Shown here: in pieces, positions 51,268-60,054 of the stretch
How the letters are laid out: each line of letters starts with the position of its first letter
How positions within the stretch are numbered: position 1 is the first letter of the stretch
Source of the DNA: Anaerolineales bacterium
GTDB lineage: Bacteria; Chloroflexota; Anaerolineae; 4572-78; J111
Assembly: GCA_015075405.1 (NCBI GenBank)
Contig: JABTUK010000001.1
Location: forward strand, 62,001 to 126,000
DNA: 64,000 bases
Direction: 5' to 3'
Program-made: the position numbers and the translations under genes
The notes under the pieces: model-generated
Told to the model about the DNA's origin: nothing
What the model saw: the letters and a program-made list of their open reading frames with translations, nothing else
Database searches by the model: none

Positions 51268-51735
51268 CCCCTCCACCACCTTCTTCAAATTCTCCAGCGA
51301 GCCGGCAATCATCTCTTCAAAAACCCCGTTGCCGGTCAGTCGAATCAAAATGGCGTTGAGCGACCAGCCGCCGATGAGTTTCCAATCTACAGTCCAGACC
51401 ACCCGCGTGCCGGCGCTGCTTGGCTCCAGTTCAAACATATTGGTCTGGGCCATTTGCAGGGAGGCATTTTCCATCTGCTGCAATTCATAGGTTAGTTTGT
51501 GGGGCGGCTCCCACAAGGTAATCTTTTGGGTAGCGGTCTGCCCATCGGCCGATACACCGACCCATAATGTGCCCGGCCCTTCGCGCTGCTCGCTGCCGTA
51601 ACGGCCTTCGACGGGATAAGGGTAGCGCCCATCGGTGAAGGCCCACTCCGGCATGCGGGTCACATTGGTTAAAACCGCCCAGACCTGCTCCGGTGTTGCT
51701 TTGATTTCCTCGGAATAACTGACTCTGTTCGCCAA
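51244..51735 (-). CDS. SRPBCC (START-fold) protein
   Basis: 163 residues: VSYSEEIKATPEQVWAVLTN, VTRMPEWAF and a C-terminal helix FEEMIAGSLENLKKVVE typical of the polyketide-cyclase/CoxG-like fold. The start is TTG 51735, preceded by AGGAG, and lies inside the 3' end of the serine recombinase frame. This suggests that the island's insertion point is at the 5' end of this gene and that the original start may have been replaced. Confidence 0.82.
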   Translation of the reverse strand: MANRVSYSEEIKATPEQVWAVLTNVTRMPEWAFTDGRYPYPVEGRYGSEQREGPGTLWVGVSADGQTATQKITLWEPPHKLTYELQQMENASLQMAQTNMFELEPSSAGTRVVWTVDWKLIGGWSLNAILIRLTGNGVFEEMIAGSLENLKKVVEGEARIREA

Positions 51736-53364
51736 TTAATGCTCCTATTTCTATTTGCCCATCGTTGTGAACAATGACACGCTCGCAGATTGATTGTATG
51801 ATATTTTTGCGCTCGTGTAAAATCTTAACCTGACTCTCAACCGGCAAGTATTTGAGCTTTCTTTGAGAAACATCCAATTCTGGCAACCGCTCTTCAATAG
51901 CTGTTAAGTAACGATACGCTAATTCAAGGCCCTCACTGACAACTTGATGCTCATCCCTCAAAGTCTTGAGTCTGACCATTTCTTCTTGCCAATAAGCATG
52001 ATCTCTGTTGCGTTGGGTCATTATCAGTTCAAAATCCTGTTCATTAATCAAGCCTTTAGTAAGTTGGCCCATTAAGAGTTTCCGTCCCTCTTCTATCTGG
52101 TTAAGTTCTCTCTCTCAGCCCTCACTATTTCACTCATTACACCATTGCCTTGTTCCAACAATTCTTGTTGTCGAGCCTCTACCCGTTCTCTGATTAATTC
52201 TGGATTTTTTACAGCGTTGTCAATCAGGTAACGCCAAATTTGATAATCTATGCCAGGCCCAGACAAACTGTTTTTAGTGTGCGTTCCAGGATAACGTCTT
52301 GCCTGGGCACAGCGATAACTATACAACGGTATTTGATACTCACAGCGAATTCTCTGACCATCAATTGTCTGGGAGTAGTAACGTTTGACTGACAGATACA
52401 TTTTGCCTCCACACTCCCCACATACTAAAATATGTTGAAGTGCGGCCCAGGTGACCTTTGTATTTCTTAAGCATTTTTTCTTGCGCTCCTCAATTCCCTT
52501 TTGCACCCTATGCCACTGTTGTGGCTTAATAATCTGCGGTATTTTAATTGGATACTGCTCTCCGTCGTCAAACTTCCATACGGTTTCGCCCATATAGTCG
52601 GGACAACGTAAAATGGAAGTAATCATGGCTTCTGACCAGTCCCTCAGTCTAGCCCTATGCCCTTTTTGCTTGGCTCCGATTGCCACCAGTTTGCGACGAA
52701 TCGCGTAAGTAGAATGATTGCTATCGGCCAAGTCATAAATAAGTTGAACAGTTTTTGTTTCTTCTGGCTCCAAGTCTATTCTGGTGCCATATTTGTCTTT
52801 AAGTAACTTGTAACCGAGCCTCTGATATGGGCCGGGCCAGTATCCTCGCTTAAGCTTACCGATTTTGCCCATGTTGACCCTGTTCACTCGGGCCTCGTTC
52901 TCCTCTTGAGCTACGGTTATCATGATGCCAAGCATCATCCTGGTCACAGTGCTATTCTTGCTCGCTTCCCAAATCTGCACTTCACTCCGGCGTTTACCAT
53001 TGGCGATATCCAAGCTGTTAGCCATTGTGCCTAAAACTCGAAAATGGCGGCCAAGCCGGGAGATATCAAAAGCTATAACCGCATCAATATCTCCTGGCTC
53101 CACCCGTTCAAGCATGGCTAAAAAACCAGGTCGGTCATCCCACTTGCCTGATGGTTCGACGACTTTCCCTTTATTGGGGGCTTTAGCCTTTTTGTATCTC
53201 TCTTTGTCAACAAAGACAGCCACAATTTTGAAGCCTTGCTGTTCGCAAAGCTGCTTGCACTTGGCCAACTGCTCCTCAATACTAACCCGGTATTCAGTCG
53301 CCTGTTTTTCACTTGATACCCTAAGGTAGATTACAACCGCCAGACATGGCCTGGGTAAGTTCAT
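51485..53364 (-). pseudogene. Large serine recombinase, frameshifted
   Basis: ATG 53364 (AAGAGGAA upstream) opens a recombinase: VVIYLRVSSEKQ with catalytic Ser17, DIDAVIAFDISRLGRHFRVL, the recombinase domain (RQ-type DWSEAMITSILRCPDYMGET) and a zinc ribbon (VCGECGGKMYLS ... YRCAQARR). At 52107-52116 a CT-dinucleotide run (AG on the coding strand) carries two extra or one missing base. The first frame ends at 52093, while the coiled-coil C-terminal part (ELNQIEEGRKLLMGQLTKGL onward, to about 51740) continues in another frame. Beyond 51740 the second frame merely crosses the SRPBCC gene to a stop at 51485. The enzyme would integrate or excise the island to its right. Confidence 0.85.
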
Positions 53365-53462
53365 TAAATTCCTCTTATGGGTTGTCTGTCTTGATGTCAC
53401 TGCTTTCTGTGATAATGCTTCTAATTCAGTTTGATCAATCGTCCACTTGTAATCTCATAACT

Positions 53463-53497
53463 ATCATATTTATGATAGATACTATCATAAATATGAT
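53463..53497. promoter_or_regulatory. Perfect 35-bp palindromic operator
   Basis: ATCATATTTATGATAG, spacer ATA, and the exact reverse complement CTATCATAAATATGAT. Each arm itself contains the half-palindrome ATCATATTTATGAT, so it offers two or more dimer sites. It sits in the 185-base divergent region between recombinase and XRE regulator and is most likely bound by the latter. Confidence 0.8.
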
Positions 53498-53558
53498 ATA
53501 TTGTCAATAATGCCCCATAAACTTTTAAGTAATCTTGCTTTAGGGTAAAATGGGAGCT

Positions 53559-53915
53559 ATGAGCGACGTACTAAGTGGGTGGCTTTCTAAGAAATTAGAG
53601 CAGCGTGGCTGGTCTCACAGCGAATTAGCCAGGAGGGCAAGCGTATCCCAGGCTGCGGTTTCTGGGACTATTTCGGGTGACAGAAAAGCTGGAGCTGATT
53701 TTTGCATCAAAGTTGCCCAAGCCCTGGGAGAGTCGCCGGAAAAAGTGCTCAGATTAGCCGAGATACTTCCTCCCATTCCAGATATAGAAGATTCCACCTT
53801 ACTGGAGCTACTAGAAATTGCACGAAATGTCTCCGCTGAGGGGCGGCAAGAGATTTTAAACTTCGCAAGATTTCGTTATCAGCAGGAACGAGGCGAAGGA
53901 GAGAGTGGAGCGTAG
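53559..53915 (+). CDS. XRE-family transcriptional regulator
   Basis: 118 residues: helix-turn-helix LSKKLEQRGWSHSELARRAS then VSQAAVSGTISGDRKAGADF and FCIKVAQALGESPEKVLRLA, with a C-terminal helical tail (LLELLEIARNVSAEGRQEIL) that may dimerise. Divergent from the recombinase across a perfect palindrome, as in phage or integrative-element immunity switches. ATG 53550 is an alternative start three codons upstream. Confidence 0.92.
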   Translation: MSDVLSGWLSKKLEQRGWSHSELARRASVSQAAVSGTISGDRKAGADFCIKVAQALGESPEKVLRLAEILPPIPDIEDSTLLELLEIARNVSAEGRQEILNFARFRYQQERGEGESGA

Positions 53916-53927
53916 CTGTGAATAGCG

Positions 53928-54224
53928 CTAGAGAGCAGTCAACTGATTTTCGTCAGTAGATTCGGTAGCGGTGATAAAATCATCTTGCTGACCTGGTTCA
54001 TCAAGTTGACTGTCAGTTGCCACTTCCATGACCGGGTTCGGCTGGCCGGATGTACTTTTATCTTCAAAAGGATGCTCGAAGAATGAGTACAATCGTGCCA
54101 ATCTATGGCGCCGTTCAACCGGATCAGTTATGGTGCGATACATTCTGATAGTAAAACTAGCTTTGTCCATCTTAGCTTTTGTCAGGGCTTTCGCTTTTCT
54201 TGGCTTCCCTATTGCTTTCGTCAT
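53928..54224 (-). CDS. Hypothetical protein
   Basis: 98 residues; not recognised. A basic first half (KAIGKPRKAKALTKAKMDKA, then YRTITDPVERRHRLARLYSF) and an acidic, probably disordered tail. No clear ribosome binding site, and an overlapping frame on the same strand offers another start, so it is only a possible gene. It occupies most of the gap between the regulator and the ISKra4-like element; the rest (54225-54347) shows nothing recognisable. Confidence 0.35.
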   Translation of the reverse strand: MTKAIGKPRKAKALTKAKMDKASFTIRMYRTITDPVERRHRLARLYSFFEHPFEDKSTSGQPNPVMEVATDSQLDEPGQQDDFITATESTDENQLTAL

Positions 54225-54347
54225 CGAATGGCATGGTCAAGCCTTGAGGCCTTTTTAATTTTCTAAACCTCGGCGGCAATACCCAGACGAGCTTAATAGT
54301 TATGTTCATTTTCTCGCCCTGTTCTTTTCTTCGTTTCCTTCGCATTT

Positions 54348-56017
54348 TTTGTTAGCGCGCCAAACCGATGGGGTGGCACTTGAAAAAAAATGGCTCATGG
54401 AATATCCTCGATGTCTCTACACCGCCGCGAGGCGATCATCGGGAGATTCACATGAGCCACTTGGTAATGATGATAGCCCGGATTGACGGATTTGACAATC
54501 CGGGGCAATTGACCGAAATCTGGCGACAAGCCATGCCGGCCGTTGAGTTGAGGGGGCTGGAGCCAGAGCAATACTTGGATGGGCTGGAAGAGACGGTCAT
54601 GGAAGTTGGTTGGCAGGCGATGCGGCAGTTGTTGGTGGAGCAGTGGCGTTTGACCGATCAGCAGTTGGTGGCCCGTTTTCGTCAGGAACAGGCTGGAGCG
54701 ACGAGTGGGGACGGGTACGATCCACTGAAAGTAGCCAGTCGGTTGGGGGTGGTGCAATTGCCGCGCCAGGTGTGCTACCTGCCGGGAGAGAAGAGCCACG
54801 TTTTGCCAGGCAATGCTGGCTTGCCGGAGCACACCGGTCAGGTGACCACACGAGGACTGCAAGAGTGGGTCTGCTTGTTGCCTCAAGAGCTGCCCTTTGA
54901 CAGCAGTGCCCGGCTGTTGGGGTGGATGAGCCACGACCCGGCGGTGATGTCCGAAACGCAGACCCGCCGCTGGGTCAGCCAGCATGGTCAATTGATCCGC
55001 CAGGCCGAACAAGCGGAAGTGACGGCCTTGCAAGAACGGTCGGATTTGGCCGGGCTGACGGCCCAATTGCAGCCAGCCAGCGAACCCCGACGACCGGCAG
55101 CCTGGGCGGCGGAACTGAACCAGGCGGTCGAAACCGCCCTGGCTCAGGCCGACCCGCAGCCGCCTGAAGGGGTCAGCCCGGCTGACTGGGAGCGGGTCAT
55201 CCAGGTGCGGCGCACCGAGGCCACCACGACCGCCGCTCGTTTGCGGCAGCTGGGACCAACCCTCAAACCCGACGAAGTGGTGGCCAGTGTGGATGATATT
55301 GGGGTCAGACGACCCGAAAAACGGCGTTTCCTGGAAGTGCGCACGGCCTACGTGCGGACTGCAACTGGCTATCGCTACTTGAGTGGTTCGGCTGACCTGG
55401 TCTTGGCTCAATTGTGGTTGTTGTTGCGGCTGTGTGGCGGGGGACTGACCGCTAAAATCACCCTCTTGGGGGATGGGGCCCGCTGGATTGCTCACTTTTT
55501 TCAAGAACAGTTGGTGACCTGGCCCATGACCGTCTTGATCTTGGACTGGTATCATTGCCGTAAAAAATGCTATGACTTGACCAGCCTGATCTGTCGCGGT
55601 CGCCTGGCCAAAGCCCACTTGTTGGGGTCGCTCCTCAGTCATCTCTGGCGCGGTCAGGTCAGTGAGGCCATCTCCCTCCTGGAACAATACCGGCCCCAAA
55701 CCAAGAACGAGGCTAAACTCGATGAATTGATCAGCTACTTGCGCAACCGCCAGCCCTACCTTCCCAACTACCATGACCGCCGCGCCCAACGCCAGTATAT
55801 CGGCAGCGCCCACGTCGAAAAAGGCAACGATTTGATCGTCGCTCGCCGCCAGAAACATCAGGGCATGCACTGGAGTGAAGCCACCAGCGATGGCCTGGCC
55901 GCCTTGCGTACCCTGCTGCTTAATGGAGGCTGGGATTTGTACTGGCAAAAACATCAAGTCTTACCTTTGGCTACTCAAACGTCAACGTGATGACCCCATC
56001 ACTTTGGCGCGCTAACA
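54348..56017 (+). mobile_element. ISKra4-like insertion sequence
   Basis: Ends are inverted repeats: TTTGTTAGCGCGCCAAA at the left (54348-54364) and TTTGGCGCGCTAACAAA at the right (56001-56017). Further inside GATGGGG (54367-54373) matches CCCCATC (55994-56000). About 1670 bases with one transposase gene. It abuts the surviving 3' part of hsdS. No target duplication is obvious, and the bases to its left are not hsdS, so a deletion probably followed insertion. Confidence 0.88.
54452..55990 (+). CDS. ISKra4-family transposase
   Basis: About 512 residues. DDE-type core: DEVVASVDDIGVRR (first Asp), ITLLGDGARWIAHFFQEQLV (second Asp), WPMTVLILDWYHCRKKC, and the Glu region YIGSAHVEKGNDLIVARRQK followed by HQGMHWSE, the ISKra4 signature. 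ATG 54452 has GGGAG six bases upstream; an open frame back to 54368 reads through the inverted repeat. The frame is intact, so the element could be active. Confidence 0.88.
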   Translation: MSHLVMMIARIDGFDNPGQLTEIWRQAMPAVELRGLEPEQYLDGLEETVMEVGWQAMRQLLVEQWRLTDQQLVARFRQEQAGATSGDGYDPLKVASRLGVVQLPRQVCYLPGEKSHVLPGNAGLPEHTGQVTTRGLQEWVCLLPQELPFDSSARLLGWMSHDPAVMSETQTRRWVSQHGQLIRQAEQAEVTALQERSDLAGLTAQLQPASEPRRPAAWAAELNQAVETALAQADPQPPEGVSPADWERVIQVRRTEATTTAARLRQLGPTLKPDEVVASVDDIGVRRPEKRRFLEVRTAYVRTATGYRYLSGSADLVLAQLWLLLRLCGGGLTAKITLLGDGARWIAHFFQEQLVTWPMTVLILDWYHCRKKCYDLTSLICRGRLAKAHLLGSLLSHLWRGQVSEAISLLEQYRPQTKNEAKLDELISYLRNRQPYLPNYHDRRAQRQYIGSAHVEKGNDLIVARRQKHQGMHWSEATSDGLAALRTLLLNGGWDLYWQKHQVLPLATQTST

Positions 56018-56031
56018 AACTTTTTTTATAG

Positions 56032-56369
56032 AGAATCCTCCTGAGGCTATTTTTGCTTCGTATTTGATACGGTTGCATATACACCAAAAGGCATTACCTG
56101 AGTACATATACTGGTTTTTCCAATCACCCTATTATTGGGCACAGGTAAAGCCACGTGGTGCTGCCCAACCCAATATGAATGCACAAATCCTCGGTGATTT
56201 AAAGGTACCTATTCCAGAAGATAAAAATGTTCAACTCGATATGATTGCTTACTTCGATAAAATACAGCTAGAAATAAAAGCAATGCAGGAAATTCAAGAG
56301 CAGGATGAACAAGCGCTGGAACAGGTTGAACAAGCTATTTTAGCCCAGGCTTTTCGAGGAGAGTTGTAA
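56032..56369 (+). pseudogene. Type I specificity subunit (HsdS), C-terminal remnant
   Basis: An open frame from just inside the ISKra4 right flank encodes SYLIRLHIHQKALPEYIYWF, then PRGAAQPNMNAQILGDLKVP and a coiled-coil end (IQLEIKAMQEIQEQDEQALE, ILAQAFRGEL). This is the end of an HsdS second target-recognition domain and its conserved helix. The first domain is gone. The only ATG in the frame (56064 region) would give 101 residues. The methylase starts on the next base after its stop. Confidence 0.85.
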
Positions 56370-57389
56370 GTGAGCCGCATCAATAACACTCTTAAAAATG
56401 TGCGGATTATCTTTCAGAAAGCCAACGAGGTCGAGATTTTGCCCTTCATCGAAGGGACAACTTTTCTACTGCTATTAGTTTTTCTAAAAGAGCAGATAGC
56501 TGAGGCGTGGAGTGCTGTTGTTACCGGTGAGGCTACTGCTCAGGAACGTTTTGAAGTTTCCCCGGAGAATTTGGGCCAGGCTAGAAGTCTTATCGGTCAG
56601 CATTTCTATCCTGCTGAAGAAGCAGCTACGAATCGTGATTTGGTACCGACACCACCTTTACGTTTGGACCGCGAGGGGCTAGGCAAGGCTCTATTCGCTC
56701 TGCATCAACTCTGCCAACAAGATGGAATTTCAGCAGGCTCTGTTTTCAATGAATACCTGTTAGCTCCCCCCAACCTGACAACAATGCTGCCCGGTAAACG
56801 TTATCCCACGCCTCGTCATATTGTGCGCCACATGGCCCAATTGGTTCAAATTCAAGCCGATAACCACGTGGCAGACCTGGCTTGTGGCAGTGGTAGTTAC
56901 CTGATTGCTACGCTTCAACCTGATAAGGCCGTAATTCTGATCGGTTTTGAAATCTCCGGCAACTGGGCGCGTCTGGCCTGGACCAATGCCATTTTGCATG
57001 GATTGTCCCCAGAACGTTTTAATATTTATCCTCACAGTAGTTTGCAGGGCGCGACCCCACCTGACGAAGAGAAACTTTATCAGCGGCTGTTGATGAACCC
57101 AGCCTTTGGCAATAGCGAGAGTTCCGTCCTGGTTAAACAAGCCCTGGGCAACGAGGCCACTGCGACAGCCAGCGAAACTGTTCTCACTGAATTAGCGATC
57201 AAACGTCTGGCGGATAATGGTCGAGGCATGGTTTTGGTGCCCACAGGGGTCCTTTTTCGTAACTCGACGGCCGAACGAACCTTACGCCGCCGCTTAGTAG
57301 AAACGTGTACTTTACACACTGTCGTTTCTTTTCCCAAAGATCGCTCATGTAGGATTCTAGGTGAAAAGGGGAAATATGGTATACTCTGA
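56370..57389 (+). pseudogene. N6-adenine DNA methylase (HsdM-like), 5' half, split by IS
   Basis: A GTG start directly follows the hsdS stop. The first ~325 codons encode an HsdM-like methylase: N-terminal helical domain, RYPTPRHIVRHMAQLVQ, the SAM loop VADLACGSGSYLIATL (motif I) and LLMNPAFGNSE (motif IV, NPAF instead of NPPF). The frame reaches CTLHTVVSFPKD at 57341 and is then cut by the IS1595-like element; the remaining codons to 57389 are IS end sequence. The other half resumes at 58378. Rejoined, the gene would encode about 880 residues, longer than usual HsdM (about 500), with a large C-terminal extension. Confidence 0.88.
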
Positions 57390-58369
57390 CCATAATTTGT
57401 CATAAATAGGAGATGGACAATGGCCATGCGCTTTCCCCTAACTGATTTGCTGGATGAGCAAGAAAGTTACAACTTTCTGTTGAAAACGCTCCATCCTGAT
57501 GGGATGAAATGTAAACAGGGCCATGCCCTGCCGCCAGACCAGAAACCGCATGACCGCCGTCGTGATCCCATTTTTGATTACCGGTGTCGAATTTGTGGCA
57601 ACGTCTTTAACCTTTTCACCGACACCGTCTGGCAAGGTAGCCAGTACGACTGCCGGAAGATAGTGCTGATCGTGCGGGGGGTGGCTCAAGGCACCCCCAC
57701 CCTCCACTTAGCGGATGAACTGGAAGTGGACTATGGAACCCTGTTGGAACGCCGGCATCGGCTCCAAAAATTGGCACTGGCACACAAACCGGACACCGCT
57801 CTGACTGATGAGGAGACAGAAGCCGATGAAATGTTCCAAAATGCGGGGGAAAAGGGCACCAAACATGCTGACCCTGATGACCCCCCCCGCCGACGAGCCA
57901 ACAAACGACCCGGTAAAGGGACGATGGCCAATGACCGCCCTCCGGTTTTGGGGGTGGTCGGGCGTGAAGCTGGTCAAATTCGACTGGAGGTCTGTGACGA
58001 TACCCAACAAGCCACCATTCAGCCTGAGGTCGAACAGAAGACCGAGCCGACCACCACCCTCTACACGGATGAGAGTAACGCCTACAATCGGGTCGCTGGA
58101 ACAGGTCGGGGGCACGGCACGGTCTGCCACTCTCAGAAAGAATGGGCGCGGGACGACGATGGTGATGGTATCCGGGAAGTCCATTGCAACACCATGGAAG
58201 GCATCTGGACCGGCTTGCGTAACTTTCTACGGCCCTTTCGCGGCGTTCACAAAAAAACTTGGCTCAGTATGTGGCCATGTTTGAGTGGTCTCATAATCTC
58301 AAACGGGTCACTCCTGACTTCTTGAGAACTTTGATGCTACCTCATTTCACCTATTTACCTACATGAGCG
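57342..58369 (+). mobile_element. IS1595-like insertion sequence with 8-bp target duplication
   Basis: Length 1028 bases. Inverted ends CGCTCATGTAGG...TAGGTGAAA (left, 57342 on) and TTTCACCTATTTACCTACATGAGCG (right, to 58369) match. The target CCAAAGAT is duplicated on both sides (57334-57341 and 58370-58377). Removing the element and one copy restores the methylase frame SFPKD-SFQPFSG exactly. Confidence 0.95.
57420..58325 (+). CDS. IS1595-family (ISXO2-like) transposase
   Basis: 301 residues as read. N-terminal zinc ribbon (CKQGHALPP ... YRCRICGNVFNLFTDTVW), then the ISXO2-type DDE core: DEETEADEMFQNAGEKGTKH (first acid), LYTDESNAYNRV (second Asp) and IREVHCNTMEGIWTGLRNFL (Asn/Glu region) with FRGVHKK. 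After HKK, in a run of seven A (58250-58256), the frame is off by one: the family-like ending LAQYVAMFEWSHNLKRVTPD lies in the other frame and runs to a TGA at 58362-58364. Either a mutation or programmed slippage on the A run. Confidence 0.88.
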   Translation: MAMRFPLTDLLDEQESYNFLLKTLHPDGMKCKQGHALPPDQKPHDRRRDPIFDYRCRICGNVFNLFTDTVWQGSQYDCRKIVLIVRGVAQGTPTLHLADELEVDYGTLLERRHRLQKLALAHKPDTALTDEETEADEMFQNAGEKGTKHADPDDPPRRRANKRPGKGTMANDRPPVLGVVGREAGQIRLEVCDDTQQATIQPEVEQKTEPTTTLYTDESNAYNRVAGTGRGHGTVCHSQKEWARDDDGDGIREVHCNTMEGIWTGLRNFLRPFRGVHKKTWLSMWPCLSGLIISNGSLLTS

Positions 58370-60054
58370 CCAAAGATTCTTTCCAGCCTTTTAGCGGCTT
58401 GCAGACTCACGGCCTATTGTTCGATAAAAATTCTCCCAGCGAGAGCCACGCCCCGTGGCTCTTTTTGCTTGAACACGATGGACGGAGTGGCATCAAAAAC
58501 CGGGCCGACGATCCAACCGAGCTTAACCAGTTGCCTTTGCTGGAAAAGGCTTTATCGCCGGATTTAGGGGAGCTACCGATACCCGGTTTAGGGGGTGCAA
58601 ATTTTCTGACCCTATCTCTCTTGCCCCCACCTACTCCTCCTAATGATGAGGCCGCTGCCATCCCGAAGAATTATCGCTTTGGGTATAAATTGGTTTTAAG
58701 ACCAGAACAGGCCGCCAGGCGTTGGCAGCTAACAACCGTGCGCCGGACTGAAGGACCGAGTCTGGCGCATTGGCTCAATTTGGAGAATGATACCAATCAA
58801 TCTTTAGCGCAGGTAATATTAGAGCAGGACGATGCTGGCCATCACCAAGTCACCTGGTATCTTAAGAATGATGGGCCACTAGCGTTCAGTTGGCAGGCCA
58901 TTCAACCAACTGATCCACCTGCCCCAATGTCGTGGCAGATAAAAGTGGATGATAAAGAAGATGAGTCAAAGAATTATCTTCGACTTTTAGCACCCGATGC
59001 GCAAAACCCTACCTGGCATATTACCGAGAATAAAGACCAGGCTGAGTCCCTGGCAAATTTGGAACCAGCACCCGTAGATGCAACCGAACTTATTCTACTC
59101 TTCGACCGTGAGGGCCAACCAATTAATGCGGCACTACAGCTATCAGTGGAGGTCAAAAAGCTTGATAAAAAGAAGGCAATCACCATCAAAGATGCTATAG
59201 GGATGGAAGTAGCTCACGTCTGGCTACTCGACGAAGCCGTTGCGGTTGCTGATGCGGCCGGAGAGACTGAGCGCCAACATCGCGGTTATTTGCTACAAAG
59301 TACTGGTGCCAATGCCACATTTAATTTGCTAACAAATGATCAGAAGAGTACTGTCTTCGTCGCTTCGCTGGTTTCCCCGGAAGGCACTACAGGTTTGTTG
59401 ACAGGAGAACTAGCAGAAAATGAGGCAGGTTATCTCCTCCAAAAAGCGAATTTCTGGTTTCAAACTCAGAAACCCTGGCGTGAACAGCAGCGACAAATTC
59501 GAGGTATTTGTTTTGATCAAACAGGCTTGCTCATTGGCCTGGCTGTCGCCCCTGAGTCTCTGAAAACAAAAGACTCTACAGTTGACGCGTCAAACTATGA
59601 TTTACAGCCATCTACCTATATTAGCCGGGAAGCCGAAACAGGTCAGGCAGACCACCCAGCACGGATTTTAGCTCGGGTTAGAAAGAATCAGACCCGGCTA
59701 GAGAAACGCATTGAACGGCTGCTGGGTACAGTCGAGCAGCCAGACTCAATGACAACCGGCGCACTCCCGACGATTCCTAATATTTTGCTGGATCAGGTCC
59801 AAAACCTAATCTGGCAGGAAGTTCAAAGTTACCCTAAGCTGGTCGCTGGAATAGAGAACCAAACCTTGTTCACCAGCGAAACCATTGGAGCAGCTCTAAG
59901 ACCCCAGAATATCTCAACTGAAACAGTTGAACAGACCCTACAACTTCTCGCTGCAATGGGTGTAGTTGTCCCTGTCTGGGTCAACGATGGCTTTTTCTAT
60001 CGTCGAGTTGTGAGCAAAGATTTAGTTGCACTTGATAACGGTAGGGCGCAATGA
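58363..60054 (+). pseudogene. N6-adenine DNA methylase, 3' half, split by IS
   Basis: The frame opens at an ATG inside the right inverted repeat of the IS (58363), but native sequence starts at 58378: SFQPFSGLQTHGLLFDKN directly continues the SFPKD of the 5' half and matches HsdM strand SLPxxxFQPYSGVxTxxLFF. The next ~500 residues form a long C-terminal region with a beta-rich middle (QPSTYISREAETGQADHPAR) and a winged-helix-like end (ETVEQTLQLLAAMGVVVPVW). The stop overlaps the ATPase start by four bases (ATGA), so methylase and ATPase are translationally coupled. Confidence 0.82.

Noticed and set aside
51485..51740. The last 80 codons of the recombinase second frame as a real domain
   Set aside because: They overlap the SRPBCC gene in another frame on the same strand and are rich in Arg/Gly without pattern.
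54395..55957. A 520-codon open frame on the minus strand
   Set aside because: It lies opposite the ISKra4-like transposase, whose motifs and inverted ends are clear. The antisense product has Pro/Gln/His-rich composition and no domain.
58363..58377. The ATG at 58363 as the natural start of a separate 563-residue protein
   Set aside because: It lies in the inverted repeat of the IS. The following residues continue the interrupted methylase exactly after one copy of the target duplication.
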